DNA of 64,000 bases, taken from the NCBI GenBank assembly GCA_020809425.1, contig JAGGDC010000004.1, positions 124,001 to 188,000 of the forward strand, given 5' to 3'. The translations under genes were made by a program, and so were the position numbers. The stretch's first letter is position 1, and every line of letters begins with the position of its first letter. Of the stretch, positions 1 through 9,753 are shown in pieces. Under the pieces are notes generated by a model that saw only the letters and a list, made by a program, of their open reading frames with translations, had not been told where the DNA came from and searched no databases. The DNA is from Candidatus Synoicihabitans palmerolidicus. Its GTDB lineage: Bacteria > Verrucomicrobiota > Verrucomicrobiia > Opitutales > Opitutaceae.

Positions 1-71
1 GAGAAAACCCAACGCGCCCGCACCGCCGCATCCCTTCATTCGGTATAGTTCATTAACTCTCAGCACACTAG

Positions 72-395
72 CCGAGCTTTGACAACCGACGCCTAACCGG
101 AGCTGTCACGGTCCACTCAGACCGGGGCACTCAGTTTGCTGATCAAACCTTCCGAGCCCAACTCCCACTCCAAAACTTCATCGTACCGACAGGCCGGCAA
201 GGGAAACCGCTACGCCAGCGCCTGCATCGATTCGTTTTGGAGTAGCATGAAATTCGAGCTATTCAAATCCCTCCACTTCCGTAGCCGAGACGAAACGCGC
301 ACCGCTGTCATCCAATACAGGGAAAGCGCCTACAGCCGTGACGAGCTCCTCTCAAGGGATGCCCTCCGACCTCAAGTCACCCAACTACATTAACC
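72..395 (+). pseudogene. IS3-family transposase C-terminal remnant
   Basis: Only the C-terminal part of an IS3-type DDE integrase core is visible. The first stretch reads VHSDRGTQFADQTF, the block around the second catalytic Asp. After a frameshift near 175 it continues as GNRYASACIDSFWSSMKFEL, which holds the catalytic Glu region in degenerate form, then RSRDETRTAVIQY. A second shift near 340 gives a degenerate SSLGYLSP-like tail. No N-terminal half or inverted repeat is visible, so this is a dead fragment and not a functional element. It is unrelated in sequence to the two complete IS3 copies further right. Confidence 0.75.
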
Positions 396-896
396 ACCCC
401 ATCTTCGAGTCCGCCAACTCAGGACCACCTCTCCGTCCCCCTCTCCCCTCGATTTCTCGGCACCAATACCTATCGCCCTACCCACCGTGTTCACGCTCAT
501 GGCATCAAGATGCATCGAGGTCCGCAGGAGCATCACATGGCAAAGCGCTGGTTACCATGAACTCGTCACCGAGTTAATCCTCCGCGAAACCTCGACGAAT
601 TCGAGGTAGCTCTTCCCTCGAACAACACTTAACACTACCCATTCGAAGTATCCCTATGCGCCAGCTTCGAGAAATCCCGCTATCGCCGCGGATCGGTTTC
701 ACCTCCAAACTACACCTTAAAAAACGCGTTCAGCCTTTCATTTTTGCGTATTTATTCCCATTTTCTGGCCACATTCAGCAAAAAGTTCCCTAAAAACGGT
801 CATTGCACCTTTATCGTGAATTCTTTTTGAACGGTAGCCTTCCGCAGATCACTAACCTCCGGAACAGAGCTCCCTAATTCAACCCATGGCACCATT
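396..896. other. Gap without recognisable gene, upstream of accB
   Basis: No coding frame here gives a recognisable protein. The first part may be further debris of the IS3 remnant. The last 180 bases are more AT-rich and probably hold the accB promoter, but I cannot pick convincing -35/-10 boxes. Confidence 0.5.
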
Positions 897-1382
897 TTGG
901 ATCTTAAACAAATCAAGCAGATCATCGAATTGATGAAACGCGCAGAACTCAACGAGTTCGCGGTTGAAGAAGAGGGCTTCAAATTGAAAATCCGACGCGG
1001 CATCGCGTCTTCTTCCAATGGGCGAGTTTCCACACCTCCTTTCGTCGTCACATCGGATCAAGCGTCAGCCGCGCCCACTTCTCCCGTTCAAGCCTCCCCC
1101 CTCGACCTCAATCCGACTGCGACATCCGCCGAAGAGGCCGGTATAATCTACATCAAATCCCCGATGATCGGCACATTCTACCGCTCTCCATCCCCCGAAT
1201 CACAGGCCTTCGCTGACAACGGCACCAAGGTGACCGAGACCTCCGTGGTCTGTATCATTGAGGCGATGAAGATAATGAACGAGATCCAAGCCGAAGTGAA
1301 GGGCACCGTGATCGAGGTGCTCGTGGAAAATGGCGAACCGGTCGAATATGGCCAACGCCTGTTCAAAGTTAAATCTACCTGA
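897..1382 (+). CDS. accB: Biotin carboxyl carrier protein of acetyl-CoA carboxylase
   Basis: AccB carries biotin between the biotin carboxylase and carboxyltransferase halves of acetyl-CoA carboxylase, the first step of fatty-acid synthesis in the cytoplasm. The 161-residue product is close to the usual length. It has the N-terminal helix (DLKQIKQIIELMKRAEL), a Pro/Ala/Ser-rich linker at about residues 50-80, and the C-terminal biotinyl domain with EAMKIMNE, where Lys at about 125 is the biotinylation site. The start is TTG at 897; the upstream ATG at 886 is in another frame and there is no obvious strong ribosome binding site, so the start is tentative. It lies 85 bp before accC, the classical accBC order. 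Confidence 0.95.
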   Translation: MDLKQIKQIIELMKRAELNEFAVEEEGFKLKIRRGIASSSNGRVSTPPFVVTSDQASAAPTSPVQASPLDLNPTATSAEEAGIIYIKSPMIGTFYRSPSPESQAFADNGTKVTETSVVCIIEAMKIMNEIQAEVKGTVIEVLVENGEPVEYGQRLFKVKST

Positions 1383-1467
1383 TCCTCGAATCGCCAACAA
1401 AACGCCCTCGTAGGTCGTTGACGGGATAACTTCTTCCCGTCCCGCAAAACCACCGCCTCCCTTTCGC

Positions 1468-2838
1468 ATGATTCAAAAGATCCTGATCGCCAATCGCGGC
1501 GAGATCGCCCTTCGCATCGTTAGCGCCTGCCGCGAACTTGGCATAAAAACCTTGGCCGTCTACTCCGAAGCCGACGTCCAGTCCCTTCACGTTCAGCTCG
1601 CCGATGAGGCCATCTGCATCGGTGGTCCCCGTAGCGACGAGAGCTATCTCAAAGCCGATCGCATCATCGCGGCGGCCGAAATCGCTGATGTGGACGCCAT
1701 TCACCCCGGCTACGGTTTTCTCTCTGAAAACGCTAAATTCGCCGAACAATGCGAGTCGTGTAACATCAAATTCATCGGACCCCGCGCCGAATCGATCCGC
1801 ACGATGGGCGACAAATCCATCGCCAAAGAAACCATGCGCAAAGCGGGCGTTCCTATCGTTCCCGGTTCGGATGGTCCCGTCACGGATGAAGCCGAAGCGA
1901 TAAAAGTCGCCCGTAAAATCGGGTATCCTGTTATCATCAAAGCTGTTGCCGGCGGTGGTGGCCGTGGCATGCGCATCGCCCACAATGACATTTCTTTCGC
2001 CAAAGATCTCCACGTCGCCAGCAACGAGGCCGCCAAAGCATTCGGTAATGGCGATGTCTACATCGAGAAATACATCGATAAGCCGCGGCACATTGAATTC
2101 CAAGTTCTCGCCGACTCTCACGGCAAAATCGTCCACTTGAGTGAACGCGATTGCTCCGTCCAGCGCCGACACCAGAAACTCATCGAAGAATCTCCCTCGC
2201 CGTTCCTCATCGCCAATCCATCTCTGCGGAAAGCCATGGGCAAAGCCGCCATTAAAGCGACCCAGGCGGCCAACTACGAAAACGCGGGCACAATTGAATT
2301 CCTAGTCGATGCGAAGGGTAACTTCTACTTCATCGAGATGAATACCCGGATTCAGGTCGAACATCCCGTGACGGAAGAGGTGACCGGCATCGAGCTGATC
2401 AAGCAGCAAATCCTCATCGCCAACGGAAGACACCTCGAATTCGACCAGAAAGACATCACGTTTAATCGTCACGCGATAGAATGCCGCATCAATGCCGAAG
2501 ACCCTGCATGCAACTTCGCTCCCTCTCCCGGCACCATCGGGCTTTACTACGCCCCGGGCGGCCATGGGGTGCGCGTCGATAGCCACATTTACTCCGGCTA
2601 TCAAATCCCTCCTTATTACGATTCCATGATCGGCAAGCTGATTTGCTATGGCTCGACTCGCACCATCGCCATCGAACGGACCTACCGTGCTCTCAGCGAA
2701 TACTTGATCCGCGGCATCAAAACAACGATTCCACTCCACAAAGCCATCATGACCGACCCTACCTTCGTCGACGGCAAGGCCACCACGGCATACATGGAGG
2801 ACTTCCTCGCACGCACCCCGACGGATTTGTTCTCCTAG
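1468..2838 (+). CDS. accC: Biotin carboxylase subunit of acetyl-CoA carboxylase
   Basis: AccC carboxylates the biotin on AccB using ATP and bicarbonate. The 456-residue product matches the family length (about 450). It opens with [16 protein letters not shown], has the ATP-grasp glycine-rich loop [14 protein letters not shown] at about residues 160-173, the segment [16 protein letters not shown], and the catalytic [15 protein letters not shown]. The frame is uninterrupted from ATG to TAG, which also shows that TAG is a working stop codon in this organism. It follows accB directly and is probably in the same transcript. Confidence 0.97.
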   Translation: MIQKILIANRGEIALRIVSACRELGIKTLAVYSEADVQSLHVQLADEAICIGGPRSDESYLKADRIIAAAEIADVDAIHPGYGFLSENAKFAEQCESCNIKFIGPRAESIRTMGDKSIAKETMRKAGVPIVPGSDGPVTDEAEAIKVARKIGYPVIIKAVAGGGGRGMRIAHNDISFAKDLHVASNEAAKAFGNGDVYIEKYIDKPRHIEFQVLADSHGKIVHLSERDCSVQRRHQKLIEESPSPFLIANPSLRKAMGKAAIKATQAANYENAGTIEFLVDAKGNFYFIEMNTRIQVEHPVTEEVTGIELIKQQILIANGRHLEFDQKDITFNRHAIECRINAEDPACNFAPSPGTIGLYYAPGGHGVRVDSHIYSGYQIPPYYDSMIGKLICYGSTRTIAIERTYRALSEYLIRGIKTTIPLHKAIMTDPTFVDGKATTAYMEDFLARTPTDLFS

Positions 2839-2932
2839 ACAGTAACATCCGGGGGCGACATCCCACGGCTCTCACACGCCATGTGCCAGCAGCCTTGCCA
2901 GCCGCCACGGACTCCCTTACCAATCTGCGAAC

Positions 2933-3373
2933 ATGCAATCGCCTGAGTTTCCTTCGACTCCACGTTTCGACGAAGATCAACCCGATCTGGGTGACATCAA
3001 GATCAACCACAATGTCATCGCCGGCATCGTCCGTCTTGCCTCCCTTCAGGTAAATGGCGTCGCTGGTGTCGGCGGAGGTATCGTCGATGGCATCGGTGAG
3101 ATCTTTACCAAGAAAGAAGCCGATCATCGGGGCGTCCGAGTCAACGAATCGAAGAACGGTGAATACGAAATCGAAGTTCGCATCGTCGTGACCTACGGCT
3201 CCGAAATCGGCCGCACTGCTTACGAGGTGCAAGTCGATGTGCGCAAACAAGTCATGGCAATGACTGGCAAGGAAGTGCGTAAGGTCGACGTTATCATTGA
3301 AGGTGTCCGCCTTCCCGGAGACAAACCGGGCCCGGAAGACGACCTGTGGCCGCAAAGCGTCGCCACCGACTAA
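2933..3373 (+). CDS. Asp23/Gls24 family envelope stress protein
   Basis: This is a 146-residue Asp23/Gls24-family (DUF322) protein. The conserved core runs from GDIKINHNVIAGIVRLAS through GVAGVGGG to a C-terminal VDVIIEGVRLP. Proteins of this family are abundant cytoplasmic factors linked to alkaline and cell-envelope stress and are tethered to the membrane by AmaP. The next gene encodes such an anchor, and the pair sits directly behind accBC, an arrangement also common in Firmicutes. The start is ATG at 2933. The frame is intact. The exact role in Verrucomicrobiota is not established by the sequence. Confidence 0.9.
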   Translation: MQSPEFPSTPRFDEDQPDLGDIKINHNVIAGIVRLASLQVNGVAGVGGGIVDGIGEIFTKKEADHRGVRVNESKNGEYEIEVRIVVTYGSEIGRTAYEVQVDVRKQVMAMTGKEVRKVDVIIEGVRLPGDKPGPEDDLWPQSVATD

Positions 3374-3402
3374 GCCTTCTCCCCTCCCCACTGACCACCA
3401 CC

Positions 3403-3819
3403 GTGAGCCCACTCGCCGACTACCTCTTCAGTTCGCAAATCCAACTCATCGTCGTGGGTGGCGGACTCGCGCTGCTCTTGGTCTTATTGTTTTTTCGCCA
3501 ACCTCGATCGCTCCCCCTCGCTTCCAACGAAAGCGGAGAGCTCCTGATTTCCCGCCGCGCCCTCCACCGTATGGTCGAAGCATGTTGCGAACAAGTGAAG
3601 GGAGTCGCCTCCGCCAGTGCATCCATCCGCAGCCAGAAAGACCGCTTCACCACCCGTCTTCGTCTAAAAGTGCGCCCGGAGGCCAAACTCGACGCCATTC
3701 AAGGATACCTGACCCAGGAAATCACCGACATTTATCGGGGAAATTTGGGTCTCAGCTCCGAAATCGGTCCGATCGAAATCATAATCGTCGGCGTCATCCC
3801 GGCCGAGCCTGGTTTCTGA
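3403..3819 (+). CDS. amaP: Alkaline shock response membrane anchor protein AmaP-like
   Basis: The 138-residue product has one strong N-terminal transmembrane helix (LIVVGGGLALLLVLLFF, about residues 14-30) followed by a soluble domain of Asp23-like character ending in IEIIIVGVIPAE. This is the layout of AmaP, which anchors Asp23 proteins at the cytoplasmic membrane. I chose the GTG at 3403 because the longer frame starting at 3346 would overlap the asp23 stop and add a basic, low-complexity leader before the helix. The 29-bp gap to asp23 supports co-transcription. Confidence 0.8.
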   Translation: MSPLADYLFSSQIQLIVVGGGLALLLVLLFFRQPRSLPLASNESGELLISRRALHRMVEACCEQVKGVASASASIRSQKDRFTTRLRLKVRPEAKLDAIQGYLTQEITDIYRGNLGLSSEIGPIEIIIVGVIPAEPGF

Positions 3820-3865
3820 CCAGCCGACCACGGCGTCTTTACCCCAGCGTCTGCTGTTTCGCCCC

Positions 3866-4960
3866 ATGGGCTTCGACTTCGCCCTATTCAACGCCGAGTT
3901 CCCTTGGTTCTTCGCTACTGTAGCGACCGTATTCGGTGCCTGGGTGGGCAGCTTCCTGAATGTGGCCATCTACCGCGGCCCCGCCGGTATATCCGTGGTC
4001 CACCCCGGTTCACATTGTGCCTGTGGATCTCCGATCAAGTGGTATGACAATCTACCCATCCTGAGCTGGTTCATCCTCCGGGGCAAAGCCCGTTGTTGCG
4101 GACAACCCTACACCATCCGCTACGCCGCGATCGAGGCCCTCACCGCCGTACTCTTCCTCGCCTGCTGGCTTACCCGCGCCCCCATCCCCGCGTTAGGCGG
4201 CATGATCCTGCTGGGGTTGCTCATTGCAGCCACGTTCATCGATCTCGATCACATGATCATACCGGACGGAATAACCATCTGGGGCACGGTCATCGCAGTG
4301 GCACTCTGCTTCTGTTTTCCATCCCTTCACGGATACTCCCGTGAACCCATTTTTATCCTGGGGAGTATTCATTCCGGTTTTACCGCCATGATCGGCGCCC
4401 TGATTGGCTCCGGCGTGATCCTTTGGATTGGGCTCTTGGCCGAAACAGTCCTTAAAAAGGAAGCCATGGGGTTTGGGGATGTAAAATTCATGGGGCTCAT
4501 CGGTGCTTTTCTAGGCTGGCAAGGAGCTGTTTTTACCATCTTCGGCGGCGCCATCGTCGGCACCATTTGGTTCAGTATCGCCATGGTCGTCCAACTCTTC
4601 ACGGGCGAAAAAAACTCCGCTGCCCTTCGCTCCGAACCCCCCGAAGGGGACGAAACCGACATAGGATTCGGGGCCCACGTTCCATTCGGCCCCATGCTCG
4701 CAATCGCCGCCACGATTTACCTCTTAGGAGCATCTCACTTCTTCGAGTCCGACATAGAGCATAGAGCAGTTCCTGGCGATCTGGTAGACCAGCATCACCT
4801 CGAGCCCTATTACTCGCCGCCCCTATTCGCTGGAGATGCTCACCACTTCCGCGCCGTCTGCCGACAACAGATTCAAAACTTCCGGCCGAGCACTGTGTTT
4901 CGCGTCGTACGCCGCCGAAATTTTTTCGGCAGCCTCCTGATCGAACGCGGCAGACGTTAG
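3866..4960 (+). CDS. Prepilin peptidase (A24 family), C-terminus probably extended by loss of stop
   Basis: Type IV prepilin peptidases cleave the leader of prepilins and methylate the new N-terminus at the inner membrane. The product has the N-terminal GSFLNVAIYR block, a cytoplasmic Cys-rich loop (HCACGSPI and ARCCGQPY), the first catalytic Asp in TFIDLDHMIIPD and the second in GFGDVKFMG, with many hydrophobic helices. Homology ends at about base 4755 (PFGPMLAIAATIYLL). The remaining 65 or so residues are translated antisense to the galactokinase gene and look non-native. A one-base indel near 4745 would restore a TAG, so the natural stop was probably lost. Confidence 0.85.
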   Translation: MGFDFALFNAEFPWFFATVATVFGAWVGSFLNVAIYRGPAGISVVHPGSHCACGSPIKWYDNLPILSWFILRGKARCCGQPYTIRYAAIEALTAVLFLACWLTRAPIPALGGMILLGLLIAATFIDLDHMIIPDGITIWGTVIAVALCFCFPSLHGYSREPIFILGSIHSGFTAMIGALIGSGVILWIGLLAETVLKKEAMGFGDVKFMGLIGAFLGWQGAVFTIFGGAIVGTIWFSIAMVVQLFTGEKNSAALRSEPPEGDETDIGFGAHVPFGPMLAIAATIYLLGASHFFESDIEHRAVPGDLVDQHHLEPYYSPPLFAGDAHHFRAVCRQQIQNFRPSTVFRVVRRRNFFGSLLIERGRR

Positions 4961-5988
4961 AGCCATGACTGCCCCTCCGAATCCGCCGCCCGGCAGTCGC
5001 GCCCCAAAACCCCCGGGAGCTGACTCCAAGGTATCAACCAAGAAATCCAACTCTGGAGTACTGTTCTCGAAATCATGCTGAGAACTCCGAGGGGAGGCGG
5101 TTAGCAACTTTCCCACGCCTTCAAGACCACTCGCTTCCAGTGCTTGGACCGTCTTCCTAACCCGCCCGATCTCGGTAATCACGTGCCGCGAACGTTTGGC
5201 CACGACGTCAGTCATACTCGCAAGGCCAGCCTCCCACGTGGCCTCATCTGCATCCGCCAAACATGCCACTCCCAGTGCCTTCGCGCCGTCCATGCACTCC
5301 GCATGTCGCGCGCTGTAAAGCCCGTCTACCAACGCATGCTTGGAGTGAAGATTAAGACCCAGAAATGTGCATCTCCAGGGATCGCAACGACCGAAAAAGA
5401 CGGCCCTCGACAATCAATGAGCACCAAATGACCCACTCGGCCAAACCCCGATACCCCCTGGTCCAGCACGCCACATGGCACTCCCACAAAATGGTTATCT
5501 GCGTGACGGCCCCACTTAACCAAAATTTCTCGATCCAAGGACTGCCCCGTCAGCTCCAAATACGCCAATGCCGAAGCCAACTCCAACGCCGCGCTACTAC
5601 TCAAACCCGCGCCCACCGGTAAATCAGACACCACCGCAAAATCGAATCCAGTTGGCTGATCCAAACCGAATGCCTCGGCTCCCGCCAACACACCCAATGG
5701 ATAATTCACCCAACTCTCCTCACCGGTCAACGGTGTCACTTCCCCCGTCGACTCCACCACTTCCGAGGAAAAGTCCGACCGAAACCGCCGCCGGCCATCC
5801 TCTCGCGGTGCCACCGCCACCCATACTCCACGGTTGATCGCCGCCCCCAAGACCACCCCTCCATTGTAATCAGAATGATTACCGACAAATTCGATCCGTC
5901 CCGGCGCTCGGGTGACAATCACCGGATTCCGGCCATAGGTTGAGTTAAACAGTTCATTCAAGCGCTCGCGCAACATCGGCCAACGCAA
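4823..5988 (-). pseudogene. galK: Galactokinase, frameshifted
   Basis: GalK phosphorylates galactose at C1 in the Leloir pathway. The N-terminal part (from 5988) carries the signature GRIEFVGNHSDYNGG, the GHMP ATP loop GAGLSSSAALE and the active-site stretch CGVLDQGVSGFG. The C-terminal part has GARLPGGGFGGAVMAL. The two halves are in different frames; the break lies near 5345-5360, where HFWVL should run on into NLHSKHALVDGLYSAR. One missing base there explains it. Apart from this shift both halves are well conserved, so inactivation is recent or a sequencing error. It is convergent with and overlaps the prepilin peptidase frame. Confidence 0.85.
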
Positions 5989-6051
5989 TGACCGTCCATT
6001 CCCCTGTCGTCAACACCGCCTCAGTCTCACTTTCCCATCCCTGAAAACCAG

Positions 6052-6282
6052 CTACTTCGTGTCCCCCGGCGGCGTTCCTCCTTCAAATCCTGGCGGAGTA
6101 ACCCCACTCGCCCCCTTCGTGGTCAGCTCCAAGAGATACTCCATCGCCTCGACCCGCGAACAACCTCGCTCCGCCGAGATCTGCTCCGCGCGCTTTAACA
6201 ATTGCCGAGCCATCGCTTCCGCCCGGTCCGACTCCGCGCCCAATCGTTCACACAATTTGGTTACTTGCTCCAACTCGTTCAC
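6052..6282 (-). CDS. Small helical protein of unknown function
   Basis: A 76-residue product, charged and predicted helical (ELEQVTKLCERLGAESDRAE), ending in a Gly/Pro/Thr-rich tail. Its ATG overlaps the last codons of the upstream ygfZ-like gene (ATGA at 6279-6282), which suggests translational coupling and argues that the frame is real. The segment AERGCSRVEAMEYLLEL resembles short uncharacterised proteins of this lineage, but I recognise no named domain. No function is proposed. Confidence 0.55.
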   Translation of the reverse strand: MNELEQVTKLCERLGAESDRAEAMARQLLKRAEQISAERGCSRVEAMEYLLELTTKGASGVTPPGFEGGTPPGDTK

Positions 6283-7220
6283 AATTCTCGCCTTTCGTCG
6301 TCCGTCTTCACCCAGATTTCTCGGGCACCAGACTCATTGCCATACACCGTCTTATCCGGGTCCCAAGATCCCATCGAAATCATGGCCAACCCAAACCAAT
6401 GCCCGTCATCGGTCGAGATTCGCGACCGCAGTTCCCCCACCTTCTTCTCTGCTTGCCTCAGCACCACCATCTCCGGTTCGGGAGCAGCTCCCTCTCCGCC
6501 GACCAAAAGCAACCTCCGCCGGACCCGCCCCAACGAGCGCAGACGAGCCATCACTTCCTGCCCCAAATAACAACCTTTAGTAAAACAAACGCCCACGTCC
6601 TGCATCCCGGCCTCCTGCGGTAGATCTCCTTCCCCGAGATCAATCGGCACCCTCGGCACCGCCGCCGCCAATCGAGCCCGCTCGAACTCATCCATCGCCC
6701 CTTCCATCCATCCTTCAGGCCAGTCAGGTATCACGCGTCCGACCAAACAACCGCTCTCCGCTCCCCACGGCATGGGATCCTTCCAACCAAATTCCAGCTC
6801 CCCCGCCGCCCGCCGTGCGGCCACCGCCTCTTCTCGCCACTGCGCCACCCCTTTACCGACAACCTGCCATCCCTTCCAGTCCGCCGTCTGATTCTCCAGC
6901 TCCACATCATCCGCGATGATGAATGCCTCAAGACGCTTGATCAGCACCTCCGCCCGCAAACTCCAGCTGAAGAGGTAGCACAACTCCCCGCACAATCTCA
7001 CCACCACCGCGTCCCCCTCGACCTTTCCTTTACGATTCAACCAAAACCCATAGCTCGCTTCCGCCGCTTTCCCTTCCCGCAATTCTTGGGAAAACTGCCC
7101 CTGCAAGTAACTCAACGTGTCCTCCCCCGTCACTTTCACCGCTGCCAAAGGATTATCAGTCCTCCACATGGGCTCTTTTTCAAAACGATAACGATATATA
7201 ACTTGTTCTTTTTCATTCAT
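6279..7220 (-). CDS. ygfZ: Folate-binding YgfZ/GcvT-like protein
   Basis: YgfZ-family proteins are folate-dependent factors that help assemble or repair certain iron-sulfur enzymes; they resemble the GcvT aminomethyltransferase fold. The 313-residue frame carries the diagnostic motif KGCYLGQEVMARL near residues 215-227, preceded by DLGEGDLPQEAGM. The N-terminal half has the expected YLQGQFSQEL block. An alternative start at the Met of MWRTDNPLAA (about 7169) fits the family N-terminus better than the annotated ATG at 7220. It overlaps the next small gene by four bases. The upstream region is AT-rich and probably holds the promoter. Confidence 0.85.
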   Translation of the reverse strand: MNEKEQVIYRYRFEKEPMWRTDNPLAAVKVTGEDTLSYLQGQFSQELREGKAAEASYGFWLNRKGKVEGDAVVVRLCGELCYLFSWSLRAEVLIKRLEAFIIADDVELENQTADWKGWQVVGKGVAQWREEAVAARRAAGELEFGWKDPMPWGAESGCLVGRVIPDWPEGWMEGAMDEFERARLAAAVPRVPIDLGEGDLPQEAGMQDVGVCFTKGCYLGQEVMARLRSLGRVRRRLLLVGGEGAAPEPEMVVLRQAEKKVGELRSRISTDDGHWFGLAMISMGSWDPDKTVYGNESGAREIWVKTDDERREL

Positions 7221-7496
7221 TTAATATAATTGATGGAAGATTTGTTAAATCTTCCTATTGACGAACGCCCTCGAATCCCTTCTTCGTATGACCTCAGGGT
7301 TTCTATTCTCCCGCTCAGCGGGAGTTCCGGGGTAACTAAGAAAGCAAATGGCCGGTCACTTAGGGGTAAGTGGCCGGCCAACGTTTTGCCCGAATTCCTC
7401 ACCCCCGCCAAGCGCCAATCCTGCGGCCACCCGCCCAAATCTAGCGCTTCACAGTCTTGCCCCTTCGGCCTTTGCTCCCCCAACGTGGCCGGTTCA

Positions 7497-8551
7497 TGCA
7501 ACGCACGTCCGACATCAACGTTCTCGAAACCCGGGAATTACCGTCGCCCCAAGCCCTCTTCACCGAGCTCCCACGGACCGAATCCCCGTCCAACTTTATC
7601 AGCCGCGTACGTGAGGATATCCACCGCGTCATCTTCACCGAAGACAAACGCTTCCTCCTGATCATCGGGCCCTGCTCCATCCATGACCTCGACGCCGGCC
7701 GCGACTACGCCCGCCGTCTGGCGAGCCTGGCCGCCGAAGTCTCCGACCGCATCATGATCGTTATGCGGGTCTACTTCGAGAAACCGCGCACCACGGTAGG
7801 ATGGAAGGGCTTGATCATGGATCCTCGTCTCGATGGCTTTCACGACATCGAAACCGGCCTGCGTACCGCCCGTTCATGTCTTCGAGAAGTGCTCGACCTT
7901 AGCCTGCCCACCGCCACCGAACTCCTGGACCCCATCACCCCCCAATACATCGCCAACCTCATTTGTTGGTCCGCCGTCGGTGCGCGCACGACTGAATCTC
8001 AAACCCATCGCCAAATGGCCTCCGATCTTTCGATGCCCTTGGGATTTAAGAACGAAACCGATGGCACCCTCGAAGCCGCCATCAATGCCATCAAACCCGC
8101 CGCTCAACCCCAAACCTTCATGGGCGTCAGCACCCATGGGCGTGCTTCCGCCGCCGTTACGCGTGGTAACCCCCAACTGCCACATCGTCCTGCGTGGCGG
8201 CTCCACTGGTCCCAACTATTCCCCCGAGCATATCACTCAGACCGAAGCGGTCCTCCGTAAGTCCAGCCTGATTCCCTCCATCTTGGTCGATTGCTCCCAC
8301 GCAAATTCCGCCAAGAACCCTGAGGTACAACCCGAAGTACTCAAAGCGGTCATGCAACAAATCGCCTCCGGCAACACCTCGATCATCGGCGCCATGATCG
8401 AAAGTAACCTCGAGGCCGGCAACCAATCCTTCCCCCAACCGAAGTCCAACCTGCGCTACGCGTCAGCATCACTGACGGCTGTATTGATTGGCCAACCACG
8501 GAAAAACTCGTCCGCGACACCTACACCGCCCTCGACCCCCGCTTGCCCTGA
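7497..8551 (+). pseudogene. Class I DAHP synthase, two frameshifts
   Basis: This enzyme (AroF/G/H type) condenses PEP and erythrose-4-phosphate in the first step of aromatic amino acid synthesis. The first frame from ATG 7497 has LLIIGPCSIHD, RVYFEKPRTTVGWKG and SLSMPLGFKN-like blocks (here SDLSMPLGFKNETDG). Near 8160 an extra C in a CCCCC run shifts the frame; homology resumes as NCHIVLRGGSTGPNY and VDCSHANS. Near 8455 a missing G (TACGCGTC where TACGGCGTC is expected) shifts it again; the end reads VSITDGCIDWPTTEKL. Both lesions are single bases in short homopolymers, so error in the assembly must be excluded. If real, a paralogue would be needed for prototrophy. Confidence 0.85.
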
Positions 8552-8683
8552 TCGATAGCCCCTCTCGCTGTCGCTTGGGCCGATTCGACGTTTTCGCCTC
8601 CGATTCCGCCCGATCCGACCGAAAACCCACAATTCGTGCGTGTCGTCGACCGAACTTTTGTGGTTAGCTCTACTCCTCCTTCT

Positions 8684-9670
8684 ATGAAAGCTCCCATTCG
8701 CGTCGCTGTCACTGGAGCCGCCGGTCAAATCGGCTACTCCCTCCTTTTCCGAATCGCTTCGGGCCAAATGTTTGGTCCCGACCAACCGGTGATTCTCCAG
8801 CTCATCGAAATTCCGGTGGGAAAAGCCATGAAAGCCCTTGAGGGCGTCGCCATGGAACTGGACGACTGCGCCTTCCCCCTGCTCAAGAGCATGGTCCTCA
8901 CCGACCAAGCAGAAGTCGGCTTCAAGGATGCCAACTGGTCCCTTCTCGTCGGCGCCCGCCCCCGCGGTCCCGGCATGAAACGCGCCGATCTACTCAAGGG
9001 CAATGGCGTGATCTTCACCGCTCAAGGCGAGGTCATCGACCGGGTCGCCGCTGAAGACGCTCGCGTGGCGGTCGTGGGCAATCCGTCCAACACCAACACC
9101 ATGATCGCCGCCTCCAAGGCCAAGCGCCTCACAGCCGATCGCTTCATCGCCATGGTTCGCCTCGACCAAAACCGCGCCCAGGCTCAGCTCGCCCAAAAAG
9201 CCGGCGTCGATCTTACCGCGGTTAAAAACATCTTCATCTACGGCAATCACAGCCCATCGATGTATCCTGCGTTCGCGCACGCCACCATCGATGGCAAACC
9301 CGCCGCCGAGGTGATCAATGATCAAACCTACCTCGAAGGCGACTTCTGTTCCACCGTCGGCAAGCGCGGAGCCTCCATTATCGCCGCTCGCGGTCTTTCT
9401 TCCGCCGCTTCTGCCGCCAACGCGTTGGTGGACCACGTGCGGGACCTCATGACCCCAGGCGCCATTCACTCCGTTGCCGTCAAGAGCAACGGCAACTACG
9501 GCTTCAATCCCGACGTCTGGGCCGGCATGCCCGTGCGCACCACCACCCCGGAATCCTACGAAATCCTCACCGACTACGATCTCAGCGACGAGTTCTCTCA
9601 AAAGAAACTCGCCGCCACCAACGAAGAACTGGTCGGCGAACGTGCCATGGTCGCCGACATGCTCGGCTGA
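8684..9670 (+). CDS. mdh: Malate dehydrogenase, cytosolic type
   Basis: Malate dehydrogenase interconverts malate and oxaloacetate with NAD in the TCA cycle. The 328-residue product has the Rossmann start [14 protein letters not shown], the substrate-binding region around [27 protein letters not shown], and the catalytic His in [11 protein letters not shown]. The usual MRLDHNRA appears here as VRLDQNRA, a His to Gln change that is not at the proton-relay His. I chose ATG 8684 over upstream frame extensions because it places the nucleotide-binding motif directly after the start. A strong terminator follows at 9698. The gene is intact. Confidence 0.95.
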   Translation: MKAPIRVAVTGAAGQIGYSLLFRIASGQMFGPDQPVILQLIEIPVGKAMKALEGVAMELDDCAFPLLKSMVLTDQAEVGFKDANWSLLVGARPRGPGMKRADLLKGNGVIFTAQGEVIDRVAAEDARVAVVGNPSNTNTMIAASKAKRLTADRFIAMVRLDQNRAQAQLAQKAGVDLTAVKNIFIYGNHSPSMYPAFAHATIDGKPAAEVINDQTYLEGDFCSTVGKRGASIIAARGLSSAASAANALVDHVRDLMTPGAIHSVAVKSNGNYGFNPDVWAGMPVRTTTPESYEILTDYDLSDEFSQKKLAATNEELVGERAMVADMLG

Positions 9671-9697
9671 TCCTCGTTTGTCCCCTTCCCCTTTCTC

Positions 9698-9729
9698 GCG
9701 GCGGTCTCCTTCGGAGCCGTCGCTTTTTT
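9698..9729 (+). terminator. Rho-independent terminator after mdh
   Basis: A GC-rich imperfect hairpin (GCGGCGGTCTCC, TTC loop region, GGAGCCGTCGC) is followed directly by a run of six T. It sits 28 bp after the mdh stop, so it should end that transcript. Confidence 0.8.
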
Positions 9730-9753
9730 GGCCCCCTCGATTCTCCTTCCCTG

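Noticed and set aside
7217..7501. A 94-residue minus-strand gene between ygfZ and the DAHP synthase
   Set aside because: No ribosome binding site, no family similarity, and it covers the likely promoter region of the two flanking genes.
8990..9601. 203-residue open frame on the minus strand inside mdh
   Set aside because: It is antisense to a highly conserved gene, His/Gly-rich by codon complementarity, with no family resemblance. The same holds for the 265-residue frame opposite accC (1375-2172) and the 257-residue frame opposite the DUF2339-like remnant (30141-30914).
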